Part shown: in pieces, positions 15,217-23,314 of the stretch
Numbering within the stretch: position 1 is the first letter of the stretch
Layout: every line of letters begins with the position of its first letter
Assembly: GCA_016297645.1 (NCBI GenBank)
Contig: JAEDGF010000021.1
Location: forward strand, 1 to 28,995
Origin: Clostridiaceae bacterium
GTDB lineage: Bacteria > Bacillota > Clostridia > Oscillospirales > Acutalibacteraceae
Direction: 5' to 3'
Length of the DNA: 28,995 bases
Program-made: the position numbers and the translations under genes
Notes under the pieces: model-generated
Told to the model about the DNA's origin: nothing
Database searches by the model: none
Seen by the model: the letters and a program-made list of their open reading frames with translations, nothing else

Positions 15217-16257
15217 TCAGTTTTTCAGCTTCGGGTCGAACGCGTCGCGCAGACCGTCGCCGAGGAGGTTAAACGCAAGAATGGTAACGCTTATCATAAT
15301 AGCGGGCAGGAACAAAAGGTGCGGATACGAATTCATTCCCTTTACGGCGTCGGTTGCAAGCGAACCGAGCGAGGGCATGGGAGCCGCAACGCCGAGTCCC
15401 AAAAAGCTGAGGTAGCTCTCGGTGAAGATAGCCGAGGGGATTTGGAGCGTTGTGGTAACTATAAGAGTACCGATGCAGTTGGTGAGAAGGTGCTTTCTGA
15501 TTATTCTCGAACCGTTTGCACCGAGCGCTCTCGCCGCGGTTACATACTCGCTCTCTTTGAGAACAAGCACCTGCGAACGGGTTATACGCGCCATACCTAC
15601 CCAGTATATAAGAATGAAAACCAAGAAAATCGAAATAAGGTTCGGACCCACCGTCTGCATCCAGTTGAATGCCGGCAAATCGGCAAGCGCTTCAAGCCTT
15701 TCTTTGAGCGCGACGGAGAGAATGATGATAAGAAGAATGTCGGGAATGGTGTAGATAATATCGGTAAAACGCATCATTATATTATCCACCCAGCCGCCTG
15801 CAAAGCCTGCTATCGCGCCGAAGGTAGCGCCGACCAGCAAAACGAGCGCGGCGCAGATAAGACCGACCGTAAGGCTTATGCGCGTACCCATCATAAGACG
15901 CACCGCAAAGTCGCGTCCGAGTCTGTCGGTGCCGCAAATGTGCGGAAATACGCTTTCGCCTGCTTCTTTTGCGGCAAGCTCCGTCTGACCGTACTCGAAC
16001 GGAGAGAGGTTCTCGCTGCCCTTTATCTGCTGCTCGTAGGAATAGGGCCAAAAAGCGGGCAGAATGTATGCGAAAATGATAATGCAGATAACGACGGCAA
16101 GGCTTACCATAGCTACCTTGTTCTTTTTCAGACGGCGCATTCCGTCAGCCCAGAAGTTGACGCTTTTGCGCATTATAACAAGACTTTCTTTTTCGTCCGG
16201 AGTTGCCGGAAGAAAGTCGTCGGGATTGAGCTGCAAGCTCAGCTTATGCTTTTTCAT
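15217..16257 (-). CDS. oppC: oligopeptide ABC importer permease
   Basis: A 346-residue inner-membrane permease. A hydrophilic N-terminus (1-45) precedes the first helix, then a large extracytoplasmic loop containing the OppC hallmark GTDRLGRD (about 110-117), then five further helices. The cytoplasmic EAA loop that contacts the ATPases is the segment EYVTAARALGANGSRII in the C-terminal half. It starts 16 nt after the oppB stop and forms the heterodimeric channel with OppB. Confidence 0.94.
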   Translation of the reverse strand: MKKHKLSLQLNPDDFLPATPDEKESLVIMRKSVNFWADGMRRLKKNKVAMVSLAVVICIIIFAYILPAFWPYSYEQQIKGSENLSPFEYGQTELAAKEAGESVFPHICGTDRLGRDFAVRLMMGTRISLTVGLICAALVLLVGATFGAIAGFAGGWVDNIMMRFTDIIYTIPDILLIIILSVALKERLEALADLPAFNWMQTVGPNLISIFLVFILIYWVGMARITRSQVLVLKESEYVTAARALGANGSRIIRKHLLTNCIGTLIVTTTLQIPSAIFTESYLSFLGLGVAAPMPSLGSLATDAVKGMNSYPHLLFLPAIMISVTILAFNLLGDGLRDAFDPKLKN

Positions 16258-16273
16258 ATCTTTCTCCCACTCC

Positions 16274-17191
16274 TTATTTCAGTTTTATGCGCGGATCTAT
16301 AATTTTATAAAGAATGTCAACTATGACATTGGCGGTGATGATGAAGGCCGCAAGAAGAATTGTCGTTCCCATTATCATCGTGTAGTCGCGGTTTGTGATG
16401 GACGAAACGAATTCTCTGCCGAGTCCGGGGATAGTGAATATCTTTTCGACGACGAAGGAACCGGTCATAAGTCCGGCAAGCATGGGGCCGACATAGGTGA
16501 TAACCGGCAGAATTGCGTTGCGCAGTGCGTGTTTAAAGAGTATCACGAAGTTGCCGAGTCCCTTTGCGCGTGCGGTGCGGATATAATCCTGTCCCATGAC
16601 ATCGAGAAGGCTCGAACGCATAAGGCGCGTTATGTAAGCGGCAGGGTAGATAGCAAGCGCCGTTACCGGCATTATGTACGACGACAGAGTATTAAGTCCG
16701 ACCGTGGGGAAGATGTGGAGCTTGCTGCCGAACACATAGAGCAGGAAAACGCTCGTTATGAAGCTCGGAATGGCGATTCCGCAGGTGGCTAATACTATAA
16801 TGAAGTTATCTGCAAACTTGCCCCTGTTGTAAGCCGACAGACAGCCGAGCGGAATGCCGACTATAAGCGCGACCGCAACGGCAACGCCCGCAAGCCTCAT
16901 GGAAACGGGCAGTTTCGAGAAAATGATATCGGAAACGGTACGGCCTCTCTGGCGAAGGCTTACGCCCATGTCGCCTTTAAGAAGGTCGCCCATATAGGTG
17001 AGATATCTCTGGAAAAGAGGTTTGTCAAGCCCGTACTTTGCCGCGAGAGCCTCCTGCGCAGCCTGGCTTATGGATTTTTCCGCGACGAACGGTCCGCCGG
17101 GGACGAGATTCATAAGGAAAAATGTGAGCGTTGCAACGATAAAGATACTTAAAATACCGAGTGCAACACGCTTTACGATGTACTTGCCCAA
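16274..17191 (-). CDS. oppB: oligopeptide ABC importer permease
   Basis: A 305-residue permease with six predicted helices. It has the OppB-type N-terminus KYIVKRVALGILSIF, the VPGGP loop (about 30-35), and the EAA loop DYIRTARAKGL (about 202-212). I place the start at TTG 17191, 8 nt after AAGGAG, which gives the usual N-terminus. A GTG at 17200 overlaps the ribosome site and is less likely. It is the first gene of the opp operon, behind a promoter and a leader of about 85 nt. Confidence 0.92.
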   Translation of the reverse strand: MGKYIVKRVALGILSIFIVATLTFFLMNLVPGGPFVAEKSISQAAQEALAAKYGLDKPLFQRYLTYMGDLLKGDMGVSLRQRGRTVSDIIFSKLPVSMRLAGVAVAVALIVGIPLGCLSAYNRGKFADNFIIVLATCGIAIPSFITSVFLLYVFGSKLHIFPTVGLNTLSSYIMPVTALAIYPAAYITRLMRSSLLDVMGQDYIRTARAKGLGNFVILFKHALRNAILPVITYVGPMLAGLMTGSFVVEKIFTIPGLGREFVSSITNRDYTMIMGTTILLAAFIITANVIVDILYKIIDPRIKLK

Positions 17192-17281
17192 AAAGGTCAC
17201 TCCTTGTTTTTCTTTCGGCTCCGTGCTTTTGCGGTGCGCAAAACGGCGAATAAACGCGCATACGGATCATTGTTAAAATTC

Positions 17282-17310
17282 ATGTTAGCATATTGCGGCA
17301 GAAAAATCAA
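17282..17310 (-). promoter_or_regulatory. promoter of the opp operon, extended -10
   Basis: On the minus strand TTGATT (17305-17310) and TAACAT (17282-17287) are 17 nt apart, with TGC directly before the -10 box (extended -10). Start predicted near 17275. Confidence 0.6.
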
Positions 17311-17510
17311 GCGCATTTTATACGGCGCGTGTTTAATACATCAAATAATTATGCTTGAAATAAACAAATTGTGAAAACAGGGAAGAAAATCAGCTGTCAA
17401 ACATAAAAATTGAGTATTTACGGGTCGAAAACGGAAAAAACCGTATTCGGAGAAAAGGCGGCGGCAAAAAAATTCGAGCCGCGAAAAAAGTTGCAGCCCG
17501 AATAAAGCGC

Positions 17511-17548
17511 AAAAAAAACAGACTGTCATAAAGCGGCAGCCTGTTTTT
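17511..17548 (-). terminator. Rho-independent terminator of the tetR-MMPL operon
   Basis: The stem AAAACAG-x-CTG pairs with CAG-x-CTGTTTT and, on the minus strand, is followed by eight T residues (17511-17518). A second hairpin with a perfect 8-bp stem (GTGCCGTG 17554-17561 with CACGGCAC 17571-17578) lies just before it. Confidence 0.8.
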
Positions 17549-17589
17549 CTGCTGTGCCGTGTCCGTATTTCACGGCACGATGTATTTTG

Positions 17590-19320
17590 TTATTCGATAG
17601 ATGCGGTCTTGAAGATGAACATCAGGCTCGTGTCCGTGTCGGGTGCGGCGTCGGAGAAGATTGTGTTTTCGGCACCGAAGGCAAGCATTTCTCTGAAAAG
17701 AGCAACTGCGTCCTCGGCTTTAACATCGGAGTCGGTCAGCTTCCTGACGGCTTCTTTTATGCTGTCCGTCTGGGAGTTGTCGAGAATTTCGGTGATTTTT
17801 TTAAGTTCGTCGCTGCCGGCAAATTCCATAACGGTGTTGATAAGCTCGGAGTTCTGCTCTGCTGCGGCTGCGATGCGCTTTACCTCCTTGATCGTTTCGG
17901 GGAGCTTATCGAGCGCCGCTTGGTTTTCTGCGGTGGAGAGCTGCTTCGAGAGGGAATTTGCGACGGTCATGAGCGACTGAATGTCGTTAATGAGCTTTGT
18001 CGTGTCCGTACCCTTGAAGGCGTTTGCGAGCTTCCGAATCGAGGGCAGGAGCGCCTCTGCGTCATTTGCAAGCGAGGAGATATCGCTGAAAAATGTTTTG
18101 AAAAGCGGATTTTTAAGAAGCTCCTCATACTTTTTCAGGTTAGTTTTCGAAAGGTCGGTGAGCAGCTTTTTGAGGTTCTTGTCATTTGCAAGCTCCGCTA
18201 CGGAATTGATATCGACCTTTTTGAGGTCGTCCGTTACCGATTTGATGAGAGCGATGTTCTTGTCTGTCATGAACTCGGAGAGCGTGGACATCAGACCCTT
18301 GTTGTTCTCGTAGAGCTTGGCTGCGTCGTTGAGAACCTCCGTAAGCTGGTTGAGGTTGTTGCCGTCTGCGGACAGAGCCGAGAGTATCTTCTGCATATCG
18401 GCACCTTTGAGTGTATTTGTAAGCTCGGTGAGTGTTTCGAGCATACCGGTGAGAGAATTTATATCATCGGAGAGCTTGAAGGTTTTTACAAGACCCGAAA
18501 GAGGCATTCCGGCAAAGTACATATTGCCGAGCTTGCAGTCGGTGACTTCCGCTTCGATGACATATTTGCCGCTCATATCGACATCGGAGAGCGCCCCTAT
18601 GCCGAGGTCTTTGAGCTTATCGCTTGCAATGCCGAGAGTGTCGCTGACACCGGGCATACCGGCAAAGAATACGATGGTCTTTGAACCGTCGCTCATAAAT
18701 CTGCCGTTTTCGGACGAGATTCTGGCGTAGCTGTCCTCGGGGAGAATGAGTCCGCCGAAAACAAGCATGGGATTATATATTTTGTGCATTGCGCCGTTTA
18801 TCTCTTTTTCCTCGTACAGAGTGTTCGTGACGGATATCTCAATTCTGAGCTTGCCGGATTTGCCTTTAAGCTCCTCGGGGGTCACCTCGTTGCCGTCTAT
18901 GAAGTATTTGATACCTATCTGTATCGGCAGCTCTTTTTCGGAGTAGCCCCTGTAAAAGAGGTCGTTTGTTTCAATGTTCCATTCTATATCCGTTCCGTTT
19001 ATGACGGGAAGCTCCGTACCCTTGACATTTACGATGCTCGAAAGGTCGCTCTTATCCATAAGCTTTACCTGCGAGAGGTCTGAATGGAGCTTGTCGGAAA
19101 CGACCGTGCTGACTCTGTTGCCGTTTGCGTCGAGATTTACATAAACCGTTTCGGCTTTTGAAACATTCGTTGCCAAGCCGTCGTAGTTGTGCTGCTCGGC
19201 GGTGGAGGGTTCAATGGTCGTTGTTTCGTCCGTTGCCGTATTGCCTTTGCAGGCTGCGAGGGAAGCGGTGAGCGAGAGTGCAAGCACCGCACTGACGATT
19301 TTAAGCATTTTCTTATTCAT
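17590..19320 (-). CDS. long helical lipoprotein paired with the MMPL transporter
   Basis: A 576-residue lipoprotein: signal peptide with LAAC and lipidated Cys24, then a beta-rich domain (about 50-270) with GYSEKELPI and GKSGKLRIE segments. A long alpha-helical part (about 280-560) follows, rich in Leu, Lys, Asp and Asn. There is no C-terminal membrane helix. From memory, the beta domain resembles the extracellular part of YhgE/Pip-like proteins found beside MMPL transporters in Firmicutes. It probably stands outside the membrane as a partner of the upstream MMPL protein; that is inference. I chose ATG 19320: AAAGGA is 9 nt upstream and the start overlaps the MMPL stop by 8 nt. The longer open frame upstream lies inside the MMPL gene. 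Confidence 0.88.
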   Translation of the reverse strand: MNKKMLKIVSAVLALSLTASLAACKGNTATDETTTIEPSTAEQHNYDGLATNVSKAETVYVNLDANGNRVSTVVSDKLHSDLSQVKLMDKSDLSSIVNVKGTELPVINGTDIEWNIETNDLFYRGYSEKELPIQIGIKYFIDGNEVTPEELKGKSGKLRIEISVTNTLYEEKEINGAMHKIYNPMLVFGGLILPEDSYARISSENGRFMSDGSKTIVFFAGMPGVSDTLGIASDKLKDLGIGALSDVDMSGKYVIEAEVTDCKLGNMYFAGMPLSGLVKTFKLSDDINSLTGMLETLTELTNTLKGADMQKILSALSADGNNLNQLTEVLNDAAKLYENNKGLMSTLSEFMTDKNIALIKSVTDDLKKVDINSVAELANDKNLKKLLTDLSKTNLKKYEELLKNPLFKTFFSDISSLANDAEALLPSIRKLANAFKGTDTTKLINDIQSLMTVANSLSKQLSTAENQAALDKLPETIKEVKRIAAAAEQNSELINTVMEFAGSDELKKITEILDNSQTDSIKEAVRKLTDSDVKAEDAVALFREMLAFGAENTIFSDAAPDTDTSLMFIFKTASIE

Positions 19321-21586
19321 GGTTTTCATTCCTTTCGGTTTGATTTGTGTTGTCGGAGCTGTCGGTTTTAGCCGCTTCGCCGTCATCGTGGGCAGCGGAC
19401 TGTTCTTTATCTTCGGCATCGGTGCCTTCGGCTTCGTTTCCTGCGGTGCTGCCGCTTTCTGCCGAGTCGGCTGCCGCGCTTTCGTCTGCTGCAACGGGTG
19501 CGGAAGAAGCCTCCGCTTTTTTACGCCAGCCGAAGCTCGTTTTTGCTATCACGCCTTCGCACAGACTGAGTACGGAGGGCAGGAAGCAGACGATAACGAC
19601 TGCGCTTATAAGAGAACCTCTTGCAAGCATAAGGCATATGCTCTTGACTATCGAAATGTCGCAGGTGAGGTACACGCCGAAGGTGGCAACGAAGAAAACC
19701 GCCGCGCTCTGGAATATCGAACGGGAGCTTTCGTTCGCCGTTATTTTTATTGCCTCGGCTTTTGTTCTGCCGCGTCCCAGTTCCTCCTTGAATCTCGTAG
19801 CCATAAGAAGTGAATAGTCGACCGTTGCACCGAGTTGAACGCAGCCTATTATGGTGGGCGCTATGAACGGCTCAACGCTGCCGAAGAAGAACGAGCAGGA
19901 TTTGTTGAGCATTATAGCCAGTTCTATCGAGAGAACAAGTATCGCCGGGACGGATACCGACTTGAAGCATATCGCTATCAGAATGAATATCGAGGCGGTG
20001 GAAAGAATGTCGGTGAGAACGAAGTCGTCGTTCGTGACATCTATAAGATCTTTTGTTAGAACGCCCTCGCCGGTGATAAATGCCGTGGGCGAGTATTTGC
20101 GTACGGTTTCTTTAAGTGTATCTACCTGTGCGTTGAGTTCGTCCGTGGCGGTCGAATACTCCGAGTTTATCATCATGAGCTGATAGCCGGAGTTTGCGCA
20201 TATCTTTCTCACTTCGTCCGGGAGAACTTCCTTCGGGATGCCGCTGCCGATAATGGAGTCGAGCGATATAACGGTGTTTATGCCGTCTATATTCTGAATG
20301 TCCTTTGTCATGGAGTTGACCGCTTCGGAGGACATATTCTCATCGAATATGACGAAATGCGTGGTCGCCATGTTGAATTCTTCTTTGAGCTTTGCAAGCG
20401 ACTCGACCGAGCTCATGTCCTGCGGCAGTGACTGCGTCATATCATAGTATACCGCCATTTTCCCTTGGCAGATAACTGCCGGAATGAATAAGAGTACGAA
20501 AATGATCGCGACGACTGCTCTGTGTTTAAGAAGGAAGCCGTTGAGCTTCGCAAAAGAGGGAACAAGACTCTTTTTGGCTGTTTTGTGTATTGCCCTGTCG
20601 AGCAGCAGAACGAATGCGGGCAGAACCGTTACAACGGTGATAAGCCCGAGGAAAACGCCCTTTGCCATAACAATTCCGATATCCTTGCCGAGTGTGAACT
20701 GCATGAAGCACAGCGCTAAGAAACCGAAAACGGTAGTCAGCGAGGAGCCTAAAAGCGAAACGAAGGTGTACTGTATCGCGCTTTCCATTGCCTCCGCTTT
20801 GGTGGCGTGCTTGGGTTTTTCTTCTTCAAATCGGTCGATAAGGAAAACCGAGAAGTCCATCGTAACACCCAATTGCAGGATAGCCGCTATGCACTGTGTT
20901 ATGTACGAAATACTGCCGAACATGACATTTGTACCCATGTTATACACTATTGCGTAGCCGAGCGAAACGAGCACCACGAACGGGAGCAGGAAAGAATTCA
21001 TCGTTCCCATCAAAACCGCGAGAGCAAGCGCAACTGCGATCGCTATGTAAATGGGTGCCTGCGCGTCCGCAAGGTCTTTTGTGTCGAGCGTTATCGCCGA
21101 AAGACCGCTCATGTAGCAGTTTGCGGTCATAGCCGCTCGTATCTCCCTGAGCGCCCCCATGGTCGATTCGGAGGAGCCGCCCTCCTTGAACTGTACCATC
21201 ATCATTGTCGAGGTGCCGTCCGCCGAGTAGAAAACGGAGCTTAAAATGTCGGGCAGCATCTCCTTTGGAATTGAAATATCCACAAGTGAATCCACCCATA
21301 ATACCTGCTGTACGCCGTCTATTTTCGAAACGGTCTTTTTCAGCGACTGTGCGTCAAGCGGCGTGCCGTCTTTTATTATCAGCATTGCCATTGCCGCGTC
21401 GTTGAAGTTCTCGTCAAGTATTCTTTCACCCTTGACGGAGTCGAGCTTTTCGGGCAGGTAAGTCAGGATATCGTAGTTTATCTTTGTCTTTACATAGCCG
21501 AATATCGACGGTATCAACAGAAGTGTCGCTATCAATATTACGGTTTTCGGGTGCTTCGATATCCATTTCGCGAGAACCTGTGTCAT
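19313..21586 (-). CDS. MMPL/RND-superfamily transporter
   Basis: A 757-residue membrane transporter with twelve predicted helices in two MMPL repeats: helices 1 and 7 at about 15-32 and 356-373, with a large extracytoplasmic loop after each, and clusters at about 178-330 and 525-685. The proton-relay motifs are QLGVTMDFS with Asp244 and QLGATVDYS with Asp590, each followed by RF-x-EE, as in MmpL3-type proteins. It likely exports a lipid, lipopeptide or drug using the proton gradient. The last 63 residues form an acidic Ala/Ser/Glu/Asp tail, presumably cytoplasmic. It overlaps tetR by ATGA and the lipoprotein by 8 nt. Confidence 0.94.
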   Translation of the reverse strand: MTQVLAKWISKHPKTVILIATLLLIPSIFGYVKTKINYDILTYLPEKLDSVKGERILDENFNDAAMAMLIIKDGTPLDAQSLKKTVSKIDGVQQVLWVDSLVDISIPKEMLPDILSSVFYSADGTSTMMMVQFKEGGSSESTMGALREIRAAMTANCYMSGLSAITLDTKDLADAQAPIYIAIAVALALAVLMGTMNSFLLPFVVLVSLGYAIVYNMGTNVMFGSISYITQCIAAILQLGVTMDFSVFLIDRFEEEKPKHATKAEAMESAIQYTFVSLLGSSLTTVFGFLALCFMQFTLGKDIGIVMAKGVFLGLITVVTVLPAFVLLLDRAIHKTAKKSLVPSFAKLNGFLLKHRAVVAIIFVLLFIPAVICQGKMAVYYDMTQSLPQDMSSVESLAKLKEEFNMATTHFVIFDENMSSEAVNSMTKDIQNIDGINTVISLDSIIGSGIPKEVLPDEVRKICANSGYQLMMINSEYSTATDELNAQVDTLKETVRKYSPTAFITGEGVLTKDLIDVTNDDFVLTDILSTASIFILIAICFKSVSVPAILVLSIELAIMLNKSCSFFFGSVEPFIAPTIIGCVQLGATVDYSLLMATRFKEELGRGRTKAEAIKITANESSRSIFQSAAVFFVATFGVYLTCDISIVKSICLMLARGSLISAVVIVCFLPSVLSLCEGVIAKTSFGWRKKAEASSAPVAADESAAADSAESGSTAGNEAEGTDAEDKEQSAAHDDGEAAKTDSSDNTNQTERNENHE

Positions 21587-22185
21587 ATCACTGCATCTCC
21601 TTTTACCAGTTTTTTTATCATCATATGTATCTGGGGTTTCAGCTCGTCTATCGCAAACGGCTGTCCCTTTACTATTGCGTCAAAACACGCGGAGCCTATC
21701 ATTCCGGTGAACATATATAAATGTATGTACGATTCCCGTTCGGTAAGCCCTGTTTCCATGAGAAGATCGGTCACCGTTTTCATCTCGTTTTTCAGCGCAG
21801 AGTTTTCGCCGGACATCAGAATGTCGAAGCAGGCGGACAGATTTTTGTGTATAAGCGCCGAAAGCTCACGGTTTCCCGCCATATAATCTATTATGCGGTC
21901 GGTGAAAAAAATGAACTGTTCGGCTACGTTCATTTCAATGGTGCTGCGCTTTTCTTTAAGCTCTGCGATGGCTTTGCGGATAACGCCCTCGCTTTTTGAA
22001 AGAACTATCTGATCGAGCAGGTCGTATTTATCCTTGAAGTAGAGATAAAAAGTACCCTTTGCAACACCCGCCGCCTTTACAACATCGTCAATGGCTGTGA
22101 TGTTTACGCCTTTTTCGAGAAAGAGCTTATAAGCCTCGTCTATAAGTTTAACTTTTTTTGCCAGTTTCTTGTCGCTTACGCCCAT
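21583..22185 (-). CDS. TetR-family transcriptional repressor
   Basis: A 200-residue regulator. The N-terminal helix-turn-helix spans about residues 29-52 (ITAIDDVVKAAGVAKGTFYLYF), followed by the usual KDKYDLLDQI. The C-terminal ligand domain is all-helical and unassigned. The ATG at 22185 follows GAGAGGA with a long spacer of about 12 nt. It is the first gene of the tetR-MMPL-lipoprotein operon, behind a promoter with two matching palindromes, so autorepression relieved by an MMPL substrate is the natural model. Confidence 0.93.
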   Translation of the reverse strand: MGVSDKKLAKKVKLIDEAYKLFLEKGVNITAIDDVVKAAGVAKGTFYLYFKDKYDLLDQIVLSKSEGVIRKAIAELKEKRSTIEMNVAEQFIFFTDRIIDYMAGNRELSALIHKNLSACFDILMSGENSALKNEMKTVTDLLMETGLTERESYIHLYMFTGMIGSACFDAIVKGQPFAIDELKPQIHMMIKKLVKGDAVI

Positions 22186-22244
22186 GTGAAATAAAGTCCT
22201 CTCTCAAAAAAATCGTCCTCGGGAAAGCAGCCGCATATTAAAAA

Positions 22245-22257
22245 TGACTAACGGTCA
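22245..22257. promoter_or_regulatory. operator copy 1, TGACT-AAC-GGTCA
   Basis: A palindrome with one mismatch, lying downstream of the predicted tetR start point. Flanking A and T tracts extend the symmetry. Confidence 0.65.
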
Positions 22258-22269
22258 CTTTTCGGGTGT

Positions 22270-22298
22270 ATTGTAACTCAAAAATGACTGTTAGTCAA
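22270..22298 (-). promoter_or_regulatory. sigma-A promoter of the tetR-MMPL operon
   Basis: On the minus strand TTGACT (22293-22298) and TACAAT (22270-22275) are 17 nt apart. Operator copy 2 covers the -35 element. Confidence 0.75.
22285..22297. promoter_or_regulatory. operator copy 2, TGACT-GTT-AGTCA
   Basis: A perfect palindrome overlapping the -35 box and spacer of the tetR promoter, centred 40 bp from copy 1. Bound repressor would block RNA polymerase directly. Confidence 0.75.
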
Positions 22299-22414
22299 TA
22301 TTTTTACGAAAGATTTTTTTTGTTTGTTACTTGTAGTGTTTTTTGCCCAAAGGAGAGGGGGCGAATTAGGTGAAGTTGTACAAAAAAAGCGTTCTTACCG
22401 TCGCAATGCAAATG

Positions 22415-22460
22415 AAAAAAAAGCGTTCTCGCCGCCGTGTACAAGCGGAAAAAACGCTTT
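22415..22460 (-). terminator. Rho-independent terminator of the spoIIID operon
   Basis: AAAGCGTT (22420-22427) pairs with AACGCTTT (22453-22460), with an inner CCGC/GCGG stem. On the minus strand it continues into eight T residues. Confidence 0.8.
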
Positions 22461-22552
22461 ATCGTTTATGTATATTTTGCCGGTGACTCAAAGCTCGGCC
22501 GGGAACGACCCGTTGTTTTTAATGCAAAGCCGAAAACAGTCCGTCTTTTTTT

Positions 22553-22855
22553 TCAGATAAAGAACTGGCTGTAATCTTCAACATCAAAAACATAAACCTT
22601 GAAGTGCTTTTCGTTTATCGCTTCCTTGAATTTTGCCTTGACCGTCACTCGTTTTACCGAGGTTTTTAATTCAAAGTCGACACACTCGTAGTGGAGCGCT
22701 TCGCACACATCGGGCGTGCGGACTTCAAGACGGGGCGAGCCGTCATCGTTTCTTGTCAGTGCGAAGTTTATCGCTTCTATCGGTGTACCGTTTGCCGAGA
22801 GCGTCTCGAACCGTTCAAACGGAAGTTTCTTTTTTTTCTTTTTTTTGCCGAACAT
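22553..22855 (-). CDS. small basic protein of unknown function overlapping spoIIID
   Basis: A 100-residue protein I do not recognise. It opens with MFG and seven lysines, then a domain that looks like alternating beta strands (LRLEVRTP-like, FELKTSVKRVTVKAKF) with one helix. No signal peptide or membrane segment. Its ATG lies 41 nt inside the 3' end of spoIIID in the +1 frame and has its own GGAGA ribosome site 8 nt upstream, so it is probably made by translational coupling. Being in the same transcript as spoIIID hints at expression during sporulation, but nothing in the sequence gives a role. Confidence 0.75.
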   Translation of the reverse strand: MFGKKKKKKKLPFERFETLSANGTPIEAINFALTRNDDGSPRLEVRTPDVCEALHYECVDFELKTSVKRVTVKAKFKEAINEKHFKVYVFDVEDYSQFFI

Positions 22856-23126
22856 TTTTATTTTCTCCGTTTTGTTTTTCTTTCAGATATTTTTCTTTTG
22901 TGGCAAGTCCGCCGCGAATATGACGCTGCGCCTTGTTTATATCGAGGACCCGTCTTACGAGCAGCCACAGATCCCTGTCCGTGTTTTTAAGCCGCCGCGA
23001 CACATCCGTGTGAACCGTAGACTTTGATATCCCGAAAACCCGGGCTGCATCGCGCACCGTAGCGCCGCTTAAAGCTATGTATTTGCCGAGCAGTACGGCT
23101 CTTTCCTCCGGAAAAAGGTTGTTCAT
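22815..23126 (-). CDS. spoIIID: sporulation transcription factor SpoIIID
   Basis: A 103-residue homologue of the mother-cell regulator SpoIIID. The conserved core is GKYIALSGATVRDAARVFG, SKSTVHTDVSRRL and the C-terminal HIRGGLATKEKY, all near-matches to the family. The helix-turn-helix is at about residues 23-42. It carries a Lys/Glu-rich tail longer than the Bacillus protein's. I chose ATG 23126, 12 nt after AGGAG; a TTG four codons earlier touches the ribosome site. In Bacillus the gene is transcribed by sigma-E, and a sigma-E-like promoter is visible here. It indicates the organism can sporulate, or descends from one that could. Confidence 0.94.
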   Translation of the reverse strand: MNNLFPEERAVLLGKYIALSGATVRDAARVFGISKSTVHTDVSRRLKNTDRDLWLLVRRVLDINKAQRHIRGGLATKEKYLKEKQNGENKNVRQKKEKKETSV

Positions 23127-23157
23127 ACTGTCTATCAACTCCTAAAAGGTCTGATAA

Positions 23158-23186
23158 ATAGTATGATTTCGCCGCAGTGTTTATTC
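23158..23186 (-). promoter_or_regulatory. putative sigma-E promoter of spoIIID
   Basis: On the minus strand CATACTAT (23158-23165) matches the sigma-E -10 consensus CATACAnT at all but one fixed position. GAATAAA lies 14 nt upstream (23180-23186) and matches KMATATT at five of seven. Confidence 0.55.
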
Positions 23187-23314
23187 GCGCTCCGTTAAGC
23201 CGGGAGCAGTGCGGTCTTTCGGTAAACCGGGGCTTTTTTGCGCGCTTTTGCCTGCCGCCCGCGCGGTGAATAAGGTCGGTCGGATAAGGCGTGGCGGACT
23301 TGAATAAGGGGCGG

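Larger units (their letters stand above)
17192..17589. other. 398-bp gene-free stretch between the lipoprotein gene and oppB
   Basis: It holds the opp leader and promoter (17192-17310), an AT-rich stretch where I see nothing (about 17311-17510), and the two hairpins ending the MMPL operon (17511-17578). Confidence 0.7.
22186..22552. other. 367-bp gene-free stretch between tetR and the spoIIID operon
   Basis: It contains the tetR leader, operators and promoter (22186-22298) and the terminator of the spoIIID operon (22415-22460). A second copy of AAAAAAAGCGTTCT at about 22382 resembles the terminator arm. A rightward open frame crosses all of these and is not called. Confidence 0.7.

Noticed and set aside
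14983..16302. A 439-codon plus-strand frame spanning the oppD, oppC and oppB region
   Set aside because: It crosses several real gene boundaries on the opposite strand and its protein has an implausible composition.
17192..17310. A riboswitch or attenuator in the opp leader
   Set aside because: The leader is only about 85 nt, with no conserved aptamer pattern, leader peptide or terminator/antiterminator pair that I can see.
17554..18684. A 376-codon plus-strand frame opposite the lipoprotein gene
   Set aside because: Antisense shadow of the lipoprotein; it starts inside the terminator hairpin region and has no recognisable domain.
22324..22560. A 78-codon plus-strand frame between tetR and the spoIIID operon
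   Set aside because: It runs through the terminator at 22415-22460 and ends inside the neighbouring gene; no ribosome site or coherent protein pattern.
22815..22855. A dnaX-style -1 frameshift in the A-rich spoIIID tail
   Set aside because: The downstream gene is in the +1 frame relative to spoIIID, so a -1 slip would not join them. Only a +1 shift or loss of one A would, and that is reported separately.
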